64,000 nt of DNA from JACVRW01 sp963825345 (GTDB lineage: Bacteria > Actinomycetota > Thermoleophilia > Solirubrobacterales > Thermoleophilaceae). Each line of letters starts with the position of its first letter. Position 1 is the stretch's first letter. The translations under genes and the position numbers were made by a program. This document shows positions 50,429 through 58,948 of this stretch, piece by piece. The notes below the pieces were generated by a model. It did not search any database, had not been told where the DNA came from, and worked only from the letters and a program-made list of their open reading frames with translations. Location: the NCBI GenBank assembly GCA_963825345.1, contig CAWGSQ010000005.1, positions 124,001 through 188,000 on the forward strand, given 5' to 3'.

Positions 50429-50892
50429 CGCTCCTCCAGATACGTCAGCTTGTATTTGCCCACCTGCAGCTCGTCGCCGTTCTGCAGCCGGTGCGACTCG
50501 ATCCGCCGCCGGTTCACGTACGTGCCGTTCAGGGAGCCGAGGTCGTCGATGTACAGGCCGTCGCGGCGCTGCACGAGCAGGGCGTGGTTGCGCGACACCG
50601 TCACGTCGTCCAGAAAGACCTCCGCCTCGGGGCTGCGCCCGATCGTCATGCGCTCACCGCCAAGGTTGAACACCTCGCCGGAACGGCCGCCGCCCGAGCG
50701 AATCACGAGCGTGGCGCCCTCGTGCGTCACGGTTTCGAGGTCCACCGGACGCAGCTCGCCGGTCTCGTCCACCTGGTAGACCTCGGTCGTGTCGCCCTTC
50801 TTCCCCTCGGTCTGGTCGCCGAGGAACGCCCCGCACTTCTGGCAGTAGTTCGCGCCCTCGGCGTTGGCGAAGCCGCACTCGGGGCAGTGCAT
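50425..50892 (-). CDS. FHA-domain protein, GarA/OdhI-like, with zinc ribbon
   Basis: A 155-residue protein. A zinc ribbon (CPECG at 3-7 and CQKCG at 17-21) comes first, then the threonine-rich 'KGDTTEVYQVDE', like the ETTS/ETTEV phosphorylation motif of GarA. The FHA domain follows: 'MTIGRSPEAEVFLDDVTVSR', 'NHALL' and 'DDLGSLNGTYVNRRRI'. In GarA/OdhI, phosphorylation by serine/threonine kinases makes the FHA fold back on itself and releases 2-oxoglutarate-using enzymes. The zinc ribbon is an addition to the mycobacterial form. It starts directly at the end of rsiG. Confidence 0.85.
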   Translation of the reverse strand: MHCPECGFANAEGANYCQKCGAFLGDQTEGKKGDTTEVYQVDETGELRPVDLETVTHEGATLVIRSGGGRSGEVFNLGGERMTIGRSPEAEVFLDDVTVSRNHALLVQRRDGLYIDDLGSLNGTYVNRRRIESHRLQNGDELQVGKYKLTYLEER

Positions 50893-51153
50893 CTACTCGA
50901 TGTCCGCGTCCGCCGGGATGCCCTTCCCCGCAAGGATGTCGGTCAGCTGCTGCACGTCGGCGCCGCTGATCACGGACTCGCCCTCCTCGTGCTTCTTGCG
51001 CAGCCGGTTCACGAGCTCCGCCCGCAGGATGTCGATCTTGCCGTGGAGGATGCGGCGCTTATAGGAAACCTCCTGCTCCTCCTCCGTGAGCTGCTGGATC
51101 AGATCCTTCAGCTCAGTGTCGGAGAGCGCGCCAAGGTCAGGGAACGTGTCCAA
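50893..51153 (-). CDS. rsiG: RsiG-like c-di-GMP-responsive anti-sigma factor
   Basis: An 86-residue helical protein. The antiparallel helices contain E26-x3-S30-x2-R33-x3-H37-x3-D41, which is the RsiG c-di-GMP signature E(X3)S(X2)R(X3)Q(X3)D with His instead of Gln. In Streptomyces, RsiG holds sigma WhiG inactive when c-di-GMP is bound; in Rubrobacter a smaller form with a single motif works as a dimer. This small protein fits the second type. TTG at 51153, with AAAGGA upstream, gives the compact length. No whiG-like gene is in the window; a GGDEF/HD-GYP gene lies 2.4 kb to the right. Confidence 0.78.
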   Translation of the reverse strand: MDTFPDLGALSDTELKDLIQQLTEEEQEVSYKRRILHGKIDILRAELVNRLRKKHEEGESVISGADVQQLTDILAGKGIPADADIE

Positions 51154-51193
51154 TGCGGTCCTTTCGAGAGAGTCCAGGCCAATATAGCGTTGC

Positions 51194-51841
51194 TCAACCT
51201 GAGGTTGAGGCTTCGCGCATTGCCCGCACCCCATCTTGCAGGTAGCGGGCCGTGGCCGCAAGGGTCATCGCAAGTCCGATGTAGAGCACCACGTTCAGGA
51301 CGTCGCTCTCGATCACTAGCGCGAGCGCCAGCGCACTCATCACCGGCCAGACCGCCCAGCGCCCCAGCATCGACACGTTGAGGTCGAAGCCGCGGCGCAG
51401 CGCGAGCTGCGTCAGGACCAGCATCAGGGCCTCGCGCACGGCCAGCACGGCGAGGGCCCAGCGCGGCAGCGTCTCGTAGTTCCAGGCCACGATCGCGCCG
51501 GCCACCACGAGCATGCGGTCGGTGAGCGGGTCGAGCAGGGCGCCGAGCCGGCTGTATTGCCCGGTGATCCGGGCCGCCATGCCGTCGAAGTAGTCGCTCC
51601 ACGCGATCACCGCGAACAGCACGAAGGCGAGCCCGGAGCGCCCGTCCCCCGAGCTGAGTCCCACGGCGAGGAACACGGGCACGAGGGCCAGCCGGACGAA
51701 CCCGATCGCGTTCGGGATCGTCCAGGGGTGGAGCGGCTCGCCCCGGCGCGTCTCCGGCGGTGGGCCGCCGGAGCGGTCGAGGCCGGAGAGCCGCCGGAAG
51801 GTGAGCGGCTCGCGCTTCCGCCTCAGGGGAGGGTCCGCCAC
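51194..51841 (-). CDS. CDP-alcohol phosphatidyltransferase (PgsA-like)
   Basis: A 215-residue membrane enzyme. The full family signature is present, D-x2-DG-x2-AR-x8-G-x3-D-x3-D, starting 'SDYFDGMAAR' and ending 'GALLDPLTD', and about six membrane helices surround it. It transfers a phosphatidyl group from CDP-diacylglycerol to an alcohol, most likely glycerol 3-phosphate, giving phosphatidylglycerol phosphate. CdsA at 61175 makes the CDP-diacylglycerol. GTG at 51841 overlaps the end of proS by 19 bases; no other start codon precedes the conserved 'PWTIPNAIGFVRL'. PgsA or cardiolipin synthase cannot be told apart with certainty. Confidence 0.85.
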   Translation of the reverse strand: MADPPLRRKREPLTFRRLSGLDRSGGPPPETRRGEPLHPWTIPNAIGFVRLALVPVFLAVGLSSGDGRSGLAFVLFAVIAWSDYFDGMAARITGQYSRLGALLDPLTDRMLVVAGAIVAWNYETLPRWALAVLAVREALMLVLTQLALRRGFDLNVSMLGRWAVWPVMSALALALVIESDVLNVVLYIGLAMTLAATARYLQDGVRAMREASTSG

Positions 51842-53520
51842 AGCTCCGCGGCCGCGTCGGCGGCGCCCTCCAGGGGGAGCGACCCCTTCTCCTGGCCGCG
51901 GCGCACCTGCACCTCGATCTCGCCCGCCTCGACGCTCTTCTTGCCGATCGTCACCCGCAGCGGGCAGCCGAGCAGCTCCGCGTCGGCGAACTTCTCGCCG
52001 GGGCTCGCGTCGCGGTCGTCGTAGAGCACGTCGAGGCCGAGGTCGCGCAGCTCGTCGTAGAGTCGGTCCGAGACCGTGCGCGCCTCCTCGCCCGGCTTTC
52101 CGAGCGTCACCAGCTCCACGTCGAAGGGCGCCACCGCCCGCGGCCATGAGATGCCGTTGTCGTCCGCGAACTGCTCGATCGCGGCCGCGACGATGCGGGC
52201 GGGCCCGATGCCGTAGGAGCCCATCCAGATGAGCTGCTCGTTGCCCTGCTCGTCGAGGTATCGCGCCCCGAGCGGGTCGGAGTAGCGAGTGGCGAGCTTG
52301 AAGATGTTGCCGACCTCGATCGCCGGTTCGATGCGAATCGGGCTGCCGGCCGGGCAGAGGTCGCCCTCCTCCACGCGGCGGACGTCGACCCAGGTGGGCT
52401 CGAAGTCGCGGCCGGGCTCGACGCCGGCCACGTGCACGTCGGGCTTGTTGGCGCCCGCCACGAGCCCGCTGAGACCCCTGAGCGCTTCGTCCGCGAGCAC
52501 CTCCGTCGGGCTGCCGAGCGGGCCGATGAAGCCGGGCTCGGCGCCGAACTCGCTCTGCACCTGCTCAGCCGCAGCCGGCTTGAACGGCGCTCCGAGCGTG
52601 TTCTGGAGCTTGATCTCGTTGAGGCGGTGGTCGCCGCGGACGACCACGAGCACGGGGCCACGCTCCTCCACGATCACCGGGAAGGCCTTGATGATGGCCC
52701 CGGGCGGCACGCCCAGCGCCTCGCAGACCGCGTCGACGGTCGAGGCTCCCGGCGTTTCCACCTCGCGTGGCTCGGGCGCGGCCTCAGGTAGCCCCTCCAC
52801 CGGCTGCGCAGTCGCGCTCGCGATCTCGACGTTCGCCGCGTAGCCCGAGTCGGAGAGCGCCACGTCGTTCTCGCCGGCGGCACAGGGCGCCATGTACTCG
52901 TGCGCGCCGATGCCGCCCATCATCCCCACGTCGCTCTCGACGCGGTACCACTCGAGCCCGCTGCGGTCGAAGATGCGGTCGTAGGCCTCGATGTGGAGCC
53001 CGTATGAGGCGTCGAGGCCGTCCTGGTCGCGGTCGAACGAGTACGAGTCCTTCATGATGAACTCGCGTGTGCGCAGTACCCCCGCGCGCGGGCGCGGCTC
53101 GTCGCGCTCCTTCGTCTGGAAGTGGTAGAGCAGCTTGGGGAGGTCGCGGTAGGAGCGCACCTCGCGCGCGATGTGCGTCGTGATGACCTCCTCGTGGGAC
53201 AGCGCAAGGACCATGTCGGCCCCGCGCCGGTCCTTCAGCTTGAAGAGCTCGTCGATGCCGTAGCGGCCGCTCGCGTTCCACAGATCAGCGGGGTTGAGCA
53301 CCGGCATCAGCATCTCCCCAGCCCCGATCGCGTCGAGCTCCTCGCGGATGATCTGCTCGACCCTCCGGTGCGCCCGCCAGCCCGCCGGGAGGAACGTCCA
53401 GAGGCCCGCGCCCACCTGGCGCGCGAGCCCCGCGCGCACGATCAGCTTGTGCGAGATCGCCTCGGCGTCGGCGGGAGCTTCCCGCGTGGTCGGCAGGAAG
53501 TAGCGCGAAAGCCGGGTCAC
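51823..53520 (-). CDS. proS: Prolyl-tRNA synthetase
   Basis: A 565-residue bacterial-type class II synthetase. Motif 1 lies in the early helices ('GLWTFLPAGWRAHRRVEQII'), motif 2 includes 'FQTKERDEPRPRAGVLRTRE', and the inserted editing domain is around 'GASTVDAVCEALGVPPGAI' (about 250-370). Motif 3 is in 'WMGSYGIGPARIVAAAIEQF', with the anticodon-binding domain at the end. It charges tRNA(Pro); the editing domain removes Ala. GTG at 53520 gives the standard start 'LSRYFLPTTREAP'. First gene of a tight minus-strand run. Confidence 0.95.
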   Translation of the reverse strand: MTRLSRYFLPTTREAPADAEAISHKLIVRAGLARQVGAGLWTFLPAGWRAHRRVEQIIREELDAIGAGEMLMPVLNPADLWNASGRYGIDELFKLKDRRGADMVLALSHEEVITTHIAREVRSYRDLPKLLYHFQTKERDEPRPRAGVLRTREFIMKDSYSFDRDQDGLDASYGLHIEAYDRIFDRSGLEWYRVESDVGMMGGIGAHEYMAPCAAGENDVALSDSGYAANVEIASATAQPVEGLPEAAPEPREVETPGASTVDAVCEALGVPPGAIIKAFPVIVEERGPVLVVVRGDHRLNEIKLQNTLGAPFKPAAAEQVQSEFGAEPGFIGPLGSPTEVLADEALRGLSGLVAGANKPDVHVAGVEPGRDFEPTWVDVRRVEEGDLCPAGSPIRIEPAIEVGNIFKLATRYSDPLGARYLDEQGNEQLIWMGSYGIGPARIVAAAIEQFADDNGISWPRAVAPFDVELVTLGKPGEEARTVSDRLYDELRDLGLDVLYDDRDASPGEKFADAELLGCPLRVTIGKKSVEAGEIEVQVRRGQEKGSLPLEGAADAAAELWRTLP

Positions 53521-53601
53521 GGCGGGCGAGTCTAGTCAGTTGGCTCTCATGTTCGACCCCCGCAAAGCCGATCCAGACACGAAGCACGAGGTAACCCATT
53601 T

Positions 53602-55603
53602 ATGGACATGTCACCCAGGCTCCGGGCAGGGTTGCGCGCCTTTACGGCGCTGGCTGGGCTTGCCCTGCTCGCATACGTCCTTCATACGGCCTTCGGGCTC
53701 GGGTCCCCTGAGCTCGACGGATTCTTCGATGACTGGGTCTATTGCGGCCTGATCGTCGCCGCCGGCGCCGCGTGCGTCACGCGCGCGGTGGCCGTTCGGG
53801 AGGAGCGGGCGGCGTGGCTCGTGATGGGCATCGGCCTCGTGGCGTGGGCTGCCGGCGAGGTCACCTGGATGCTCGCCTACGCCGACGATCCGAACCCGCC
53901 GTACCCCTCCGTGGCGGACGTGCTCTACCTCACCTTCTATCCCGCCAGCTACACCTCGCTGCTGCTGCTCGCCCGGTCGCGTACCGACTCGTTCCGCAGC
54001 AGCCTCTGGCTCGACGGCGCGATCGCCGGTCTCACCGTGGCTGCGCTGATCGCGACGCTCGTCTTCCAGCCGATCGTCGACGCCACGAGCGGAGGGCCGG
54101 CCGAGATCGCCGTGAACCTCGCCTACCCCGTCGGCGACCTGCTCCTGCTCGGCCTCGTGGTCGCGGTCTTCGGGCTGAACGGCTGGCGCCCCGACCCCGT
54201 CTGGCTGCTGCTCGGCGGCGGGCTCGCGCTCACAGCCGTTGCGGACGGCGTCTACCTCGTGCAGAGCGCGACGGACGAGTACGTGCAGGGCACTCTTCTC
54301 GATCTCGCCTGGCCCGCTTCCGCGCTGCTCGTGGCCGTGGCGGCCTGGCAACCGGCGCGGAAGAAGATCGCGATTCAGGACTGGCTGATCATGGCCGTGC
54401 CGGTGGGCTGCGGGATCGTGGCGGTCCAGCTGCTCGTATACGACCACTTCGAGCCAGTGAACGCCGTCGGCGTGAGCCTCGCCGCCTGGGCGCTGCTGCT
54501 GGCGCTGGCCCGGATGGCGCTCGCGTTCCTGGAGAACCAGCGCGTGCTCGCCCAGACCCACACCGAGGCCCGTACCGACTCGCTCACCGGGCTGAAGAAC
54601 CGCCGCAGCCTGCTCTGCGACCTGGAGCTCCAGCTCGGGCTCGCGAGTCCGGCCTGTCCGCGCGTGCTGCTCCTCTTCGACCTCGACGGCTTCAAGGAGT
54701 ACAACGACGCCTTCGGCCATCCCGCGGGCGACGGCCTGCTCGTTCGGCTCGCCGCGCGCCTCGCCGAGGCGGTCGGCACGAGCGGGCACGCCTACCGGCT
54801 GGGTGGCGACGAGTTCTGCGCGCTGGTGCTGCCCGGACGCGCGGGGATCGATCCCCTTGTCGCGACGCTGCTCGGCGGCGCTCACCGAGCGTGGCGAGGG
54901 CTTCGAGGTGGGTAGCTCATTCGGGTCGGTGCTGCTTCCGGAGGAGGCTGCCACGCCGACGGAGGCGCTGTCGCTTGCCGACAGGCGCATGTATGCCCGC
55001 AAGGGCGGGCGCCGGATGTCGGCCGGCCGCCAGTCCCGCGACGTCCTCCTGCGGACGCTGTCCGAGCGGCGACCGGACCTCCACCTGCGGCTGCGCGACA
55101 TCGGGGAGATGGCGCTGGAGGTCGGGCGCGAGCTGCACATGGGTCCGGAGGGGCTCGACGAGGTGGCCAGGGCGGCCGAGCTCCATGACGTGGGCAAGAT
55201 CGCCGTCCCGGACGCCATTCTCGACAAGGCCGGCCCGCTCGACCCGGTGGAGTGGAGCTTCATGCGCCGTCACCCGCTGATCGGCGAGCGCATCCTGCTC
55301 GAGGCCCCGGCGCTGCGCCCGGTTGCGCGGATCGTGCGCTCGAGCCACGAGCGCTGGGACGGCAGCGGCTACCCCGACGGGCTTCGAGGGGACGAGATCC
55401 CGCTTGGAGCGCGGATTGTGGCCATCTGCGACGCGTTTGATGCGATGACCTCAGAGCGCCCGTACCGCGTTGCGGTGACCGTGACTGACGCAATCGCGGA
55501 GCTGCATCGCTGCGCGGGGACACAGTTCGACCCGATGGTGGTAGAGGCGTTTTGCAATGTGCTCGCAAGGGAACGTCCGGCCCATGGGGAACTATCGGTC
55601 TAG
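53602..55603 (+). CDS. Membrane GGDEF and HD-GYP protein, one frame break
   Basis: Two frames join to make about 667 residues. The first 300 hold about nine membrane helices. A GGDEF domain follows ('TDSLTGLKNRRSL', 'LLFDLDGFKEYND', and the active-site loop LGGDEF intact), then an HD-GYP domain ('AAELHDVGKIAVPD', 'ERWDGSGYPDGLRGDEIPLG'). GGDEF makes c-di-GMP and HD-GYP breaks it, so the protein may switch between both, governed by its membrane part. The frame shifts near 54874 in CTCGGCGG; removing one G gives 'LVATLLAALTERGEGF'. It faces away from proS, 81 bases apart. Confidence 0.85.
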
Positions 55604-55606
55604 GCC

Positions 55607-55777
55607 ATGACCATCATGCCTCGACCCATCTGCCAGGTCTGCCATCGGCCACTAGCGGAGACCGACCAGTATCTCGTCCGCTTCGACGGGCACCGGGCGA
55701 CAGCGGTTCATCGCAGCCTCTGCTTCCCGCCCGCCCGTTCGGCCGACCGCAAGCCCGAACATCGCGCCGCCGCCTAG
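55607..55777 (+). CDS. Small Cys-containing protein
   Basis: A 56-residue reading from ATG 55607 to TAG 55777, three bases after the previous stop. 'PICQVCHRPL' gives a CxxC-H, and 'AVHRSLCFP' gives His and Cys 20 residues later, a possible zinc-binding set. The tail is basic. Codon use is GC-rich at third positions, as in real genes here. It is short and no family is known to me, so it may be noise; its position after the GGDEF/HD-GYP gene suggests the same transcript. Confidence 0.45.
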   Translation: MTIMPRPICQVCHRPLAETDQYLVRFDGHRATAVHRSLCFPPARSADRKPEHRAAA

Positions 55778-55781
55778 CGGA

Positions 55782-57077
55782 CTAGGCGCGTGTGAAGCGG
55801 CGCCCCGCCGTGGGCGAGGCTTCCTCGTCCAGCGGGACGCGCTTGGCCTTCGGAGCACCGGCCATCGGTAGTGCCTGGCCGTCCGTGAGCGCCTCGTCGG
55901 TCACGGCCGCGGCCTCCATGGCCGCGATCCGCTCCGGCGTCAGCTCGCCCGCGTTCTCCTCCTCGATCTGCTCGAGCCACGCCGCGCCCTCGGCCGCCTC
56001 GCGCTCGTCCACCAGGATCGAGCCCTTGTCGATCGACTTGTCGATCTCCACGAACAGGGCGTCCACCAACTCGTCCTGAGGCACCTTCCGCAGCGGCTTG
56101 CCGTGCGCGAAGATGAGGCCCTCGTTCTTGGCGCCCGTGATGCCGAAGTCCGCGTGCGACGCCTCGCCGATTCCGTTCACGGCGCAGCCCAGGACCGCCA
56201 CCTCGATCGGATCGTCGTACTGGCGCAGGCGCTCCTCGATCTCGGCCACCACGGTGTCCATGTCGAACTGGAGCCGACCGCAGGTGGGGCAGGCGATCAG
56301 CACCGGGCCGCGCTCGCGCAGCTTGAGCGCCTTGAGAATCTCCCAGGCCACCTTCACCTCCTCCTCCGCGTGGAAGGTGGAGAGCGAGATGCGGATGGTG
56401 TCCCCCACGCCGTCGGCGAGCAGCGTGCCGAGGCCGACGGCGGATTTCAGCGAGCCGGACCACTTGGTGCCGGCCTCGGTGATGCCCAGGTGGAGTGGGT
56501 TATCGATCTTCTGGGAGAGCAGACGGTTCGAGGCGATCGTGTTGGGCACGTTCGTCGACTTGATCGAGACCTTGAAGTCCTCGAAGTCGAGCCGGTCCAT
56601 GAGCTCCACGTGCTCGAGGGCGGCGCTCACGAGCGCGTCCACCGGGTTCTCGCGCTCGAGTTCGTGCAGGTGGCGCGGAAGCGAGCCGGAGTTCACGCCG
56701 ATCCGCATCGGAACGCCGGCCGCGCGCGCCTTGTCCACGACCTGGCCGACCTTGTCGTGCCCGCCGATGTTGCCCGGATTGATCCGGATGCAGTGCGCGC
56801 CGGCGTCGATCGCCTTGAGGGCGAGCGTGTAGTTGAAGTGAATGTCCGCGATCACCGGGATCGGCGACTCCACGACGATCCGCTCGAGCGCCCTCACGTC
56901 CTCGTCGCGCGGCACCGCGCAGCGCACCAGATCCCCGCCCGCCTCGGCGATCGCGTGGATCTGCTTCATGGTCGCGTCGAAGTCCGCGGTCTCCGTCTTC
57001 GTCATCGACTGGACCGCGACCGGCGCCCCACCGCCGATCTTCACCCCACCAACGTCGATCTGCTTTTTGGAGGCCAT
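55782..57077 (-). CDS. ispG: 4-hydroxy-3-methylbut-2-enyl-diphosphate synthase
   Basis: A 431-residue GcpE protein. The TIM-barrel part has 'APVAVQSMTKTETADFDATM', 'IADIHFNYTLAL' and 'RINPGNIGG'. The iron-sulfur part has 'LIACPTCGRLQFDMD' and 'AVLGCAVNGIGEASHADFGI' with the three cysteine ligands. It reduces methylerythritol cyclodiphosphate to HMBPP in the MEP pathway. The last 70 residues ('EENAGELTPERIAAMEAAAV' and a basic end) extend beyond most relatives. Together with dxr at 60034 it shows that the MEP route is used. It is 19 bases after the acyl-CoA ligase. Confidence 0.94.
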   Translation of the reverse strand: MASKKQIDVGGVKIGGGAPVAVQSMTKTETADFDATMKQIHAIAEAGGDLVRCAVPRDEDVRALERIVVESPIPVIADIHFNYTLALKAIDAGAHCIRINPGNIGGHDKVGQVVDKARAAGVPMRIGVNSGSLPRHLHELERENPVDALVSAALEHVELMDRLDFEDFKVSIKSTNVPNTIASNRLLSQKIDNPLHLGITEAGTKWSGSLKSAVGLGTLLADGVGDTIRISLSTFHAEEEVKVAWEILKALKLRERGPVLIACPTCGRLQFDMDTVVAEIEERLRQYDDPIEVAVLGCAVNGIGEASHADFGITGAKNEGLIFAHGKPLRKVPQDELVDALFVEIDKSIDKGSILVDEREAAEGAAWLEQIEEENAGELTPERIAAMEAAAVTDEALTDGQALPMAGAPKAKRVPLDEEASPTAGRRFTRA

Positions 57078-57096
57078 CTACGGCCCCCAAGCCTAG

Positions 57097-58812
57097 CTAC
57101 GCGTACAGGGCGTCGATCTCGCTCTCGTACTTCTCGTGGATCGGCTTGCGCTTCAGCTTCATGGTCGGCGTCAGCTCGTCGCCGCCGGGCTGCCAGTCCT
57201 CGTCCAGGAGCTTGAACTTCTTGATCTGCTCGACGCGCGCCAGCTGCTCGTTTGCGGCCTCGATTCCGCGCTCCACCTCGGCCAGCAGCGCCTCCCTGCC
57301 CTGCTGCTGCTCGAAGGCCGGCGCCACGTCGGGATCGAGGGTGATCAGCGCCACGTTGTAGGGCTTTCCGTCGCCGATTGCGATCGCCTGCCCGATCACG
57401 GGACTCGAGGCCTTCAGCTTCGCCTCGATGTTCGCGGGCGACATGTTCTTGCCGCCCGCGCTGATGATCAGCTCCTTCTTGCGGTCCACCAGCTTCAGGT
57501 AGCCGTCCTCGTCGAACTCGCCGATGTCGCCGGTGCGGAGCCAGCCATCGTCGTCGAGCGTCTCGCTCGTCTTCTCCGGATCGTTGCGGTAGCCGGTCAT
57601 CACGAATGGCCCGCGGATCAGCACCTCGCCGTCGTCGGCGAGCTTGATCTCCGCGTCGGGCGCCGGCGGGCCGACCGTGCCGATCTTGATCTTCTCCGGC
57701 GGGTTGCAGGTGCCGTAACCGGCGGTCTCGGACATGCCCCAGAGCTCGGCAAGCGGGATCCCGATGGCATGGAAGAACTCGATGACCTCGGGCGGCGTCG
57801 GCGCCGCGCCCACGTTCACCGACTCCACCTGGTCGAGGCCGAGGCGCTCGCGAATCTTCGAGAGCACCAGTGCGTCGGCCTTCTCGTACTCCTCCCCCAC
57901 GTCCTCTCCGCGGACGCGGCGCAGGCCCACGTCGAGCGCCCACTGAGTGGCCTGCTTGCGCTCGGGATCCTGCTCGGCCTCGATGCCGGCCTCGATCGCG
58001 GCCTTCAGCTTCTCCCAGATGCGCGGCACGGCGAAGAACCAGCTGGGATGCACCTCTGGCAGGTATGCCGCCACCTGCCGCGGATCCGGGCAGCAGGTGG
58101 TGGAGAAGCCGACGAACATCGGCAGGTAGTGCGACGACGCCCGCTCCGCGATGTGCGCCATCGGGAGCCAGGAGATCACGCGGCCCTCGTCGGGGAACTG
58201 GATGATCTGGTCGAAGCCCCTGATGGCGCTCACGAGGTTGGCGTGCGTGAGCTGGACGCCCTTCGGAGGCCCTGTCGTGCCCGACGTGTAGATCAGCGTG
58301 AGCAGGTCGCTTGGTTCCACGGCCCGCCATGCGGCGTCGAAGTCGAAGTTCTGAGGGGCGTGCTGCTCCACATCGTCCTGCTCCACGACCAGCACGTGCT
58401 CGACTCCCTCCAGGGACCGCACGCGCTCCTCAAAGGCCTTCTCGGTCACAACGATGCGCGCCTCGGCATGGTCCACCTGGTACTGGATCTGCTCGGCCGT
58501 GTAGGTGTTGTAGAGCGAGAACGGCGTGGCCCCGAGATGCATGGCCGCGGCGTCGAACCAGTGGAACTCCGGCCGGTTCGTGAGCATCAGGGCCATCGTG
58601 CCGCCGCGCTCGAGGCCCAGGCCCGCCAGGCCCGCGGCCGTGGCGCGCACCTTGTCGGCGTACTCGCGCCAGCTCATCGAGAGCTCGTCGTCCTTTGTGC
58701 GGAGGGCGCAGCGGTCGGGATGAGCCTCGGCGGTCACCTGGAAGGCTTCGGCCACGGTGGCGGCCGCCAGCCCAGCGGGCCGCCCGGATCGCTGCTCGGC
58801 ACTCACAGCCAT
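57097..58812 (-). CDS. Long-chain acyl-CoA synthetase (AMP-forming)
   Basis: A 571-residue adenylate-forming enzyme. The phosphate loop 'LIYTSGTTGPPKG' is at 173-185; other parts are 'ELWGMSETAGYGT' (A5 motif), 'DGWLRTGDIGEFDEDGYLKL' (A7) and 'DRKKELIISAGGKNMSPANI' (A8), with the catalytic Lys near the end in 'TPTMKLKRK'. It activates fatty acids to acyl-CoA through acyl-AMP; the family form resembles FadD15-like enzymes. ATG at 58812 begins the protein; reading upstream runs into the palindromic repeat. It separates rseP from ispG, which are usually adjacent. Confidence 0.92.
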   Translation of the reverse strand: MAVSAEQRSGRPAGLAAATVAEAFQVTAEAHPDRCALRTKDDELSMSWREYADKVRATAAGLAGLGLERGGTMALMLTNRPEFHWFDAAAMHLGATPFSLYNTYTAEQIQYQVDHAEARIVVTEKAFEERVRSLEGVEHVLVVEQDDVEQHAPQNFDFDAAWRAVEPSDLLTLIYTSGTTGPPKGVQLTHANLVSAIRGFDQIIQFPDEGRVISWLPMAHIAERASSHYLPMFVGFSTTCCPDPRQVAAYLPEVHPSWFFAVPRIWEKLKAAIEAGIEAEQDPERKQATQWALDVGLRRVRGEDVGEEYEKADALVLSKIRERLGLDQVESVNVGAAPTPPEVIEFFHAIGIPLAELWGMSETAGYGTCNPPEKIKIGTVGPPAPDAEIKLADDGEVLIRGPFVMTGYRNDPEKTSETLDDDGWLRTGDIGEFDEDGYLKLVDRKKELIISAGGKNMSPANIEAKLKASSPVIGQAIAIGDGKPYNVALITLDPDVAPAFEQQQGREALLAEVERGIEAANEQLARVEQIKKFKLLDEDWQPGGDELTPTMKLKRKPIHEKYESEIDALYA

Positions 58813-58884
58813 GCGCGCAATGTAACGCGGTTGGGCCCCACGGCCAACAGCAGCACTAAAACCGTGGCGCCGAGCCGCACCAAC

Positions 58885-58937
58885 CCCAGGTGGGTCATCC
58901 GGGTGGCTATATCCGCCACTCAGATGACACACCTGGG
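58885..58937 (-). repeat. Conserved palindromic element, copy 2
   Basis: The outer arms 58885-58899 and 58923-58937 pair over 15 bp with one mismatch; the inner arms GTGGC (58903-58907) and GCCAC (58915-58919) enclose the loop TATATCC, which reads GGATATA on the minus strand. This is the same element as at 43718, in the same orientation relative to the gene that ends just before it (rseP stops at 58949, 12 bases away). It lies 73 bases upstream of the ligase start. Confidence 0.8.
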
Positions 58938-58948
58938 GCCCGGGCGGC

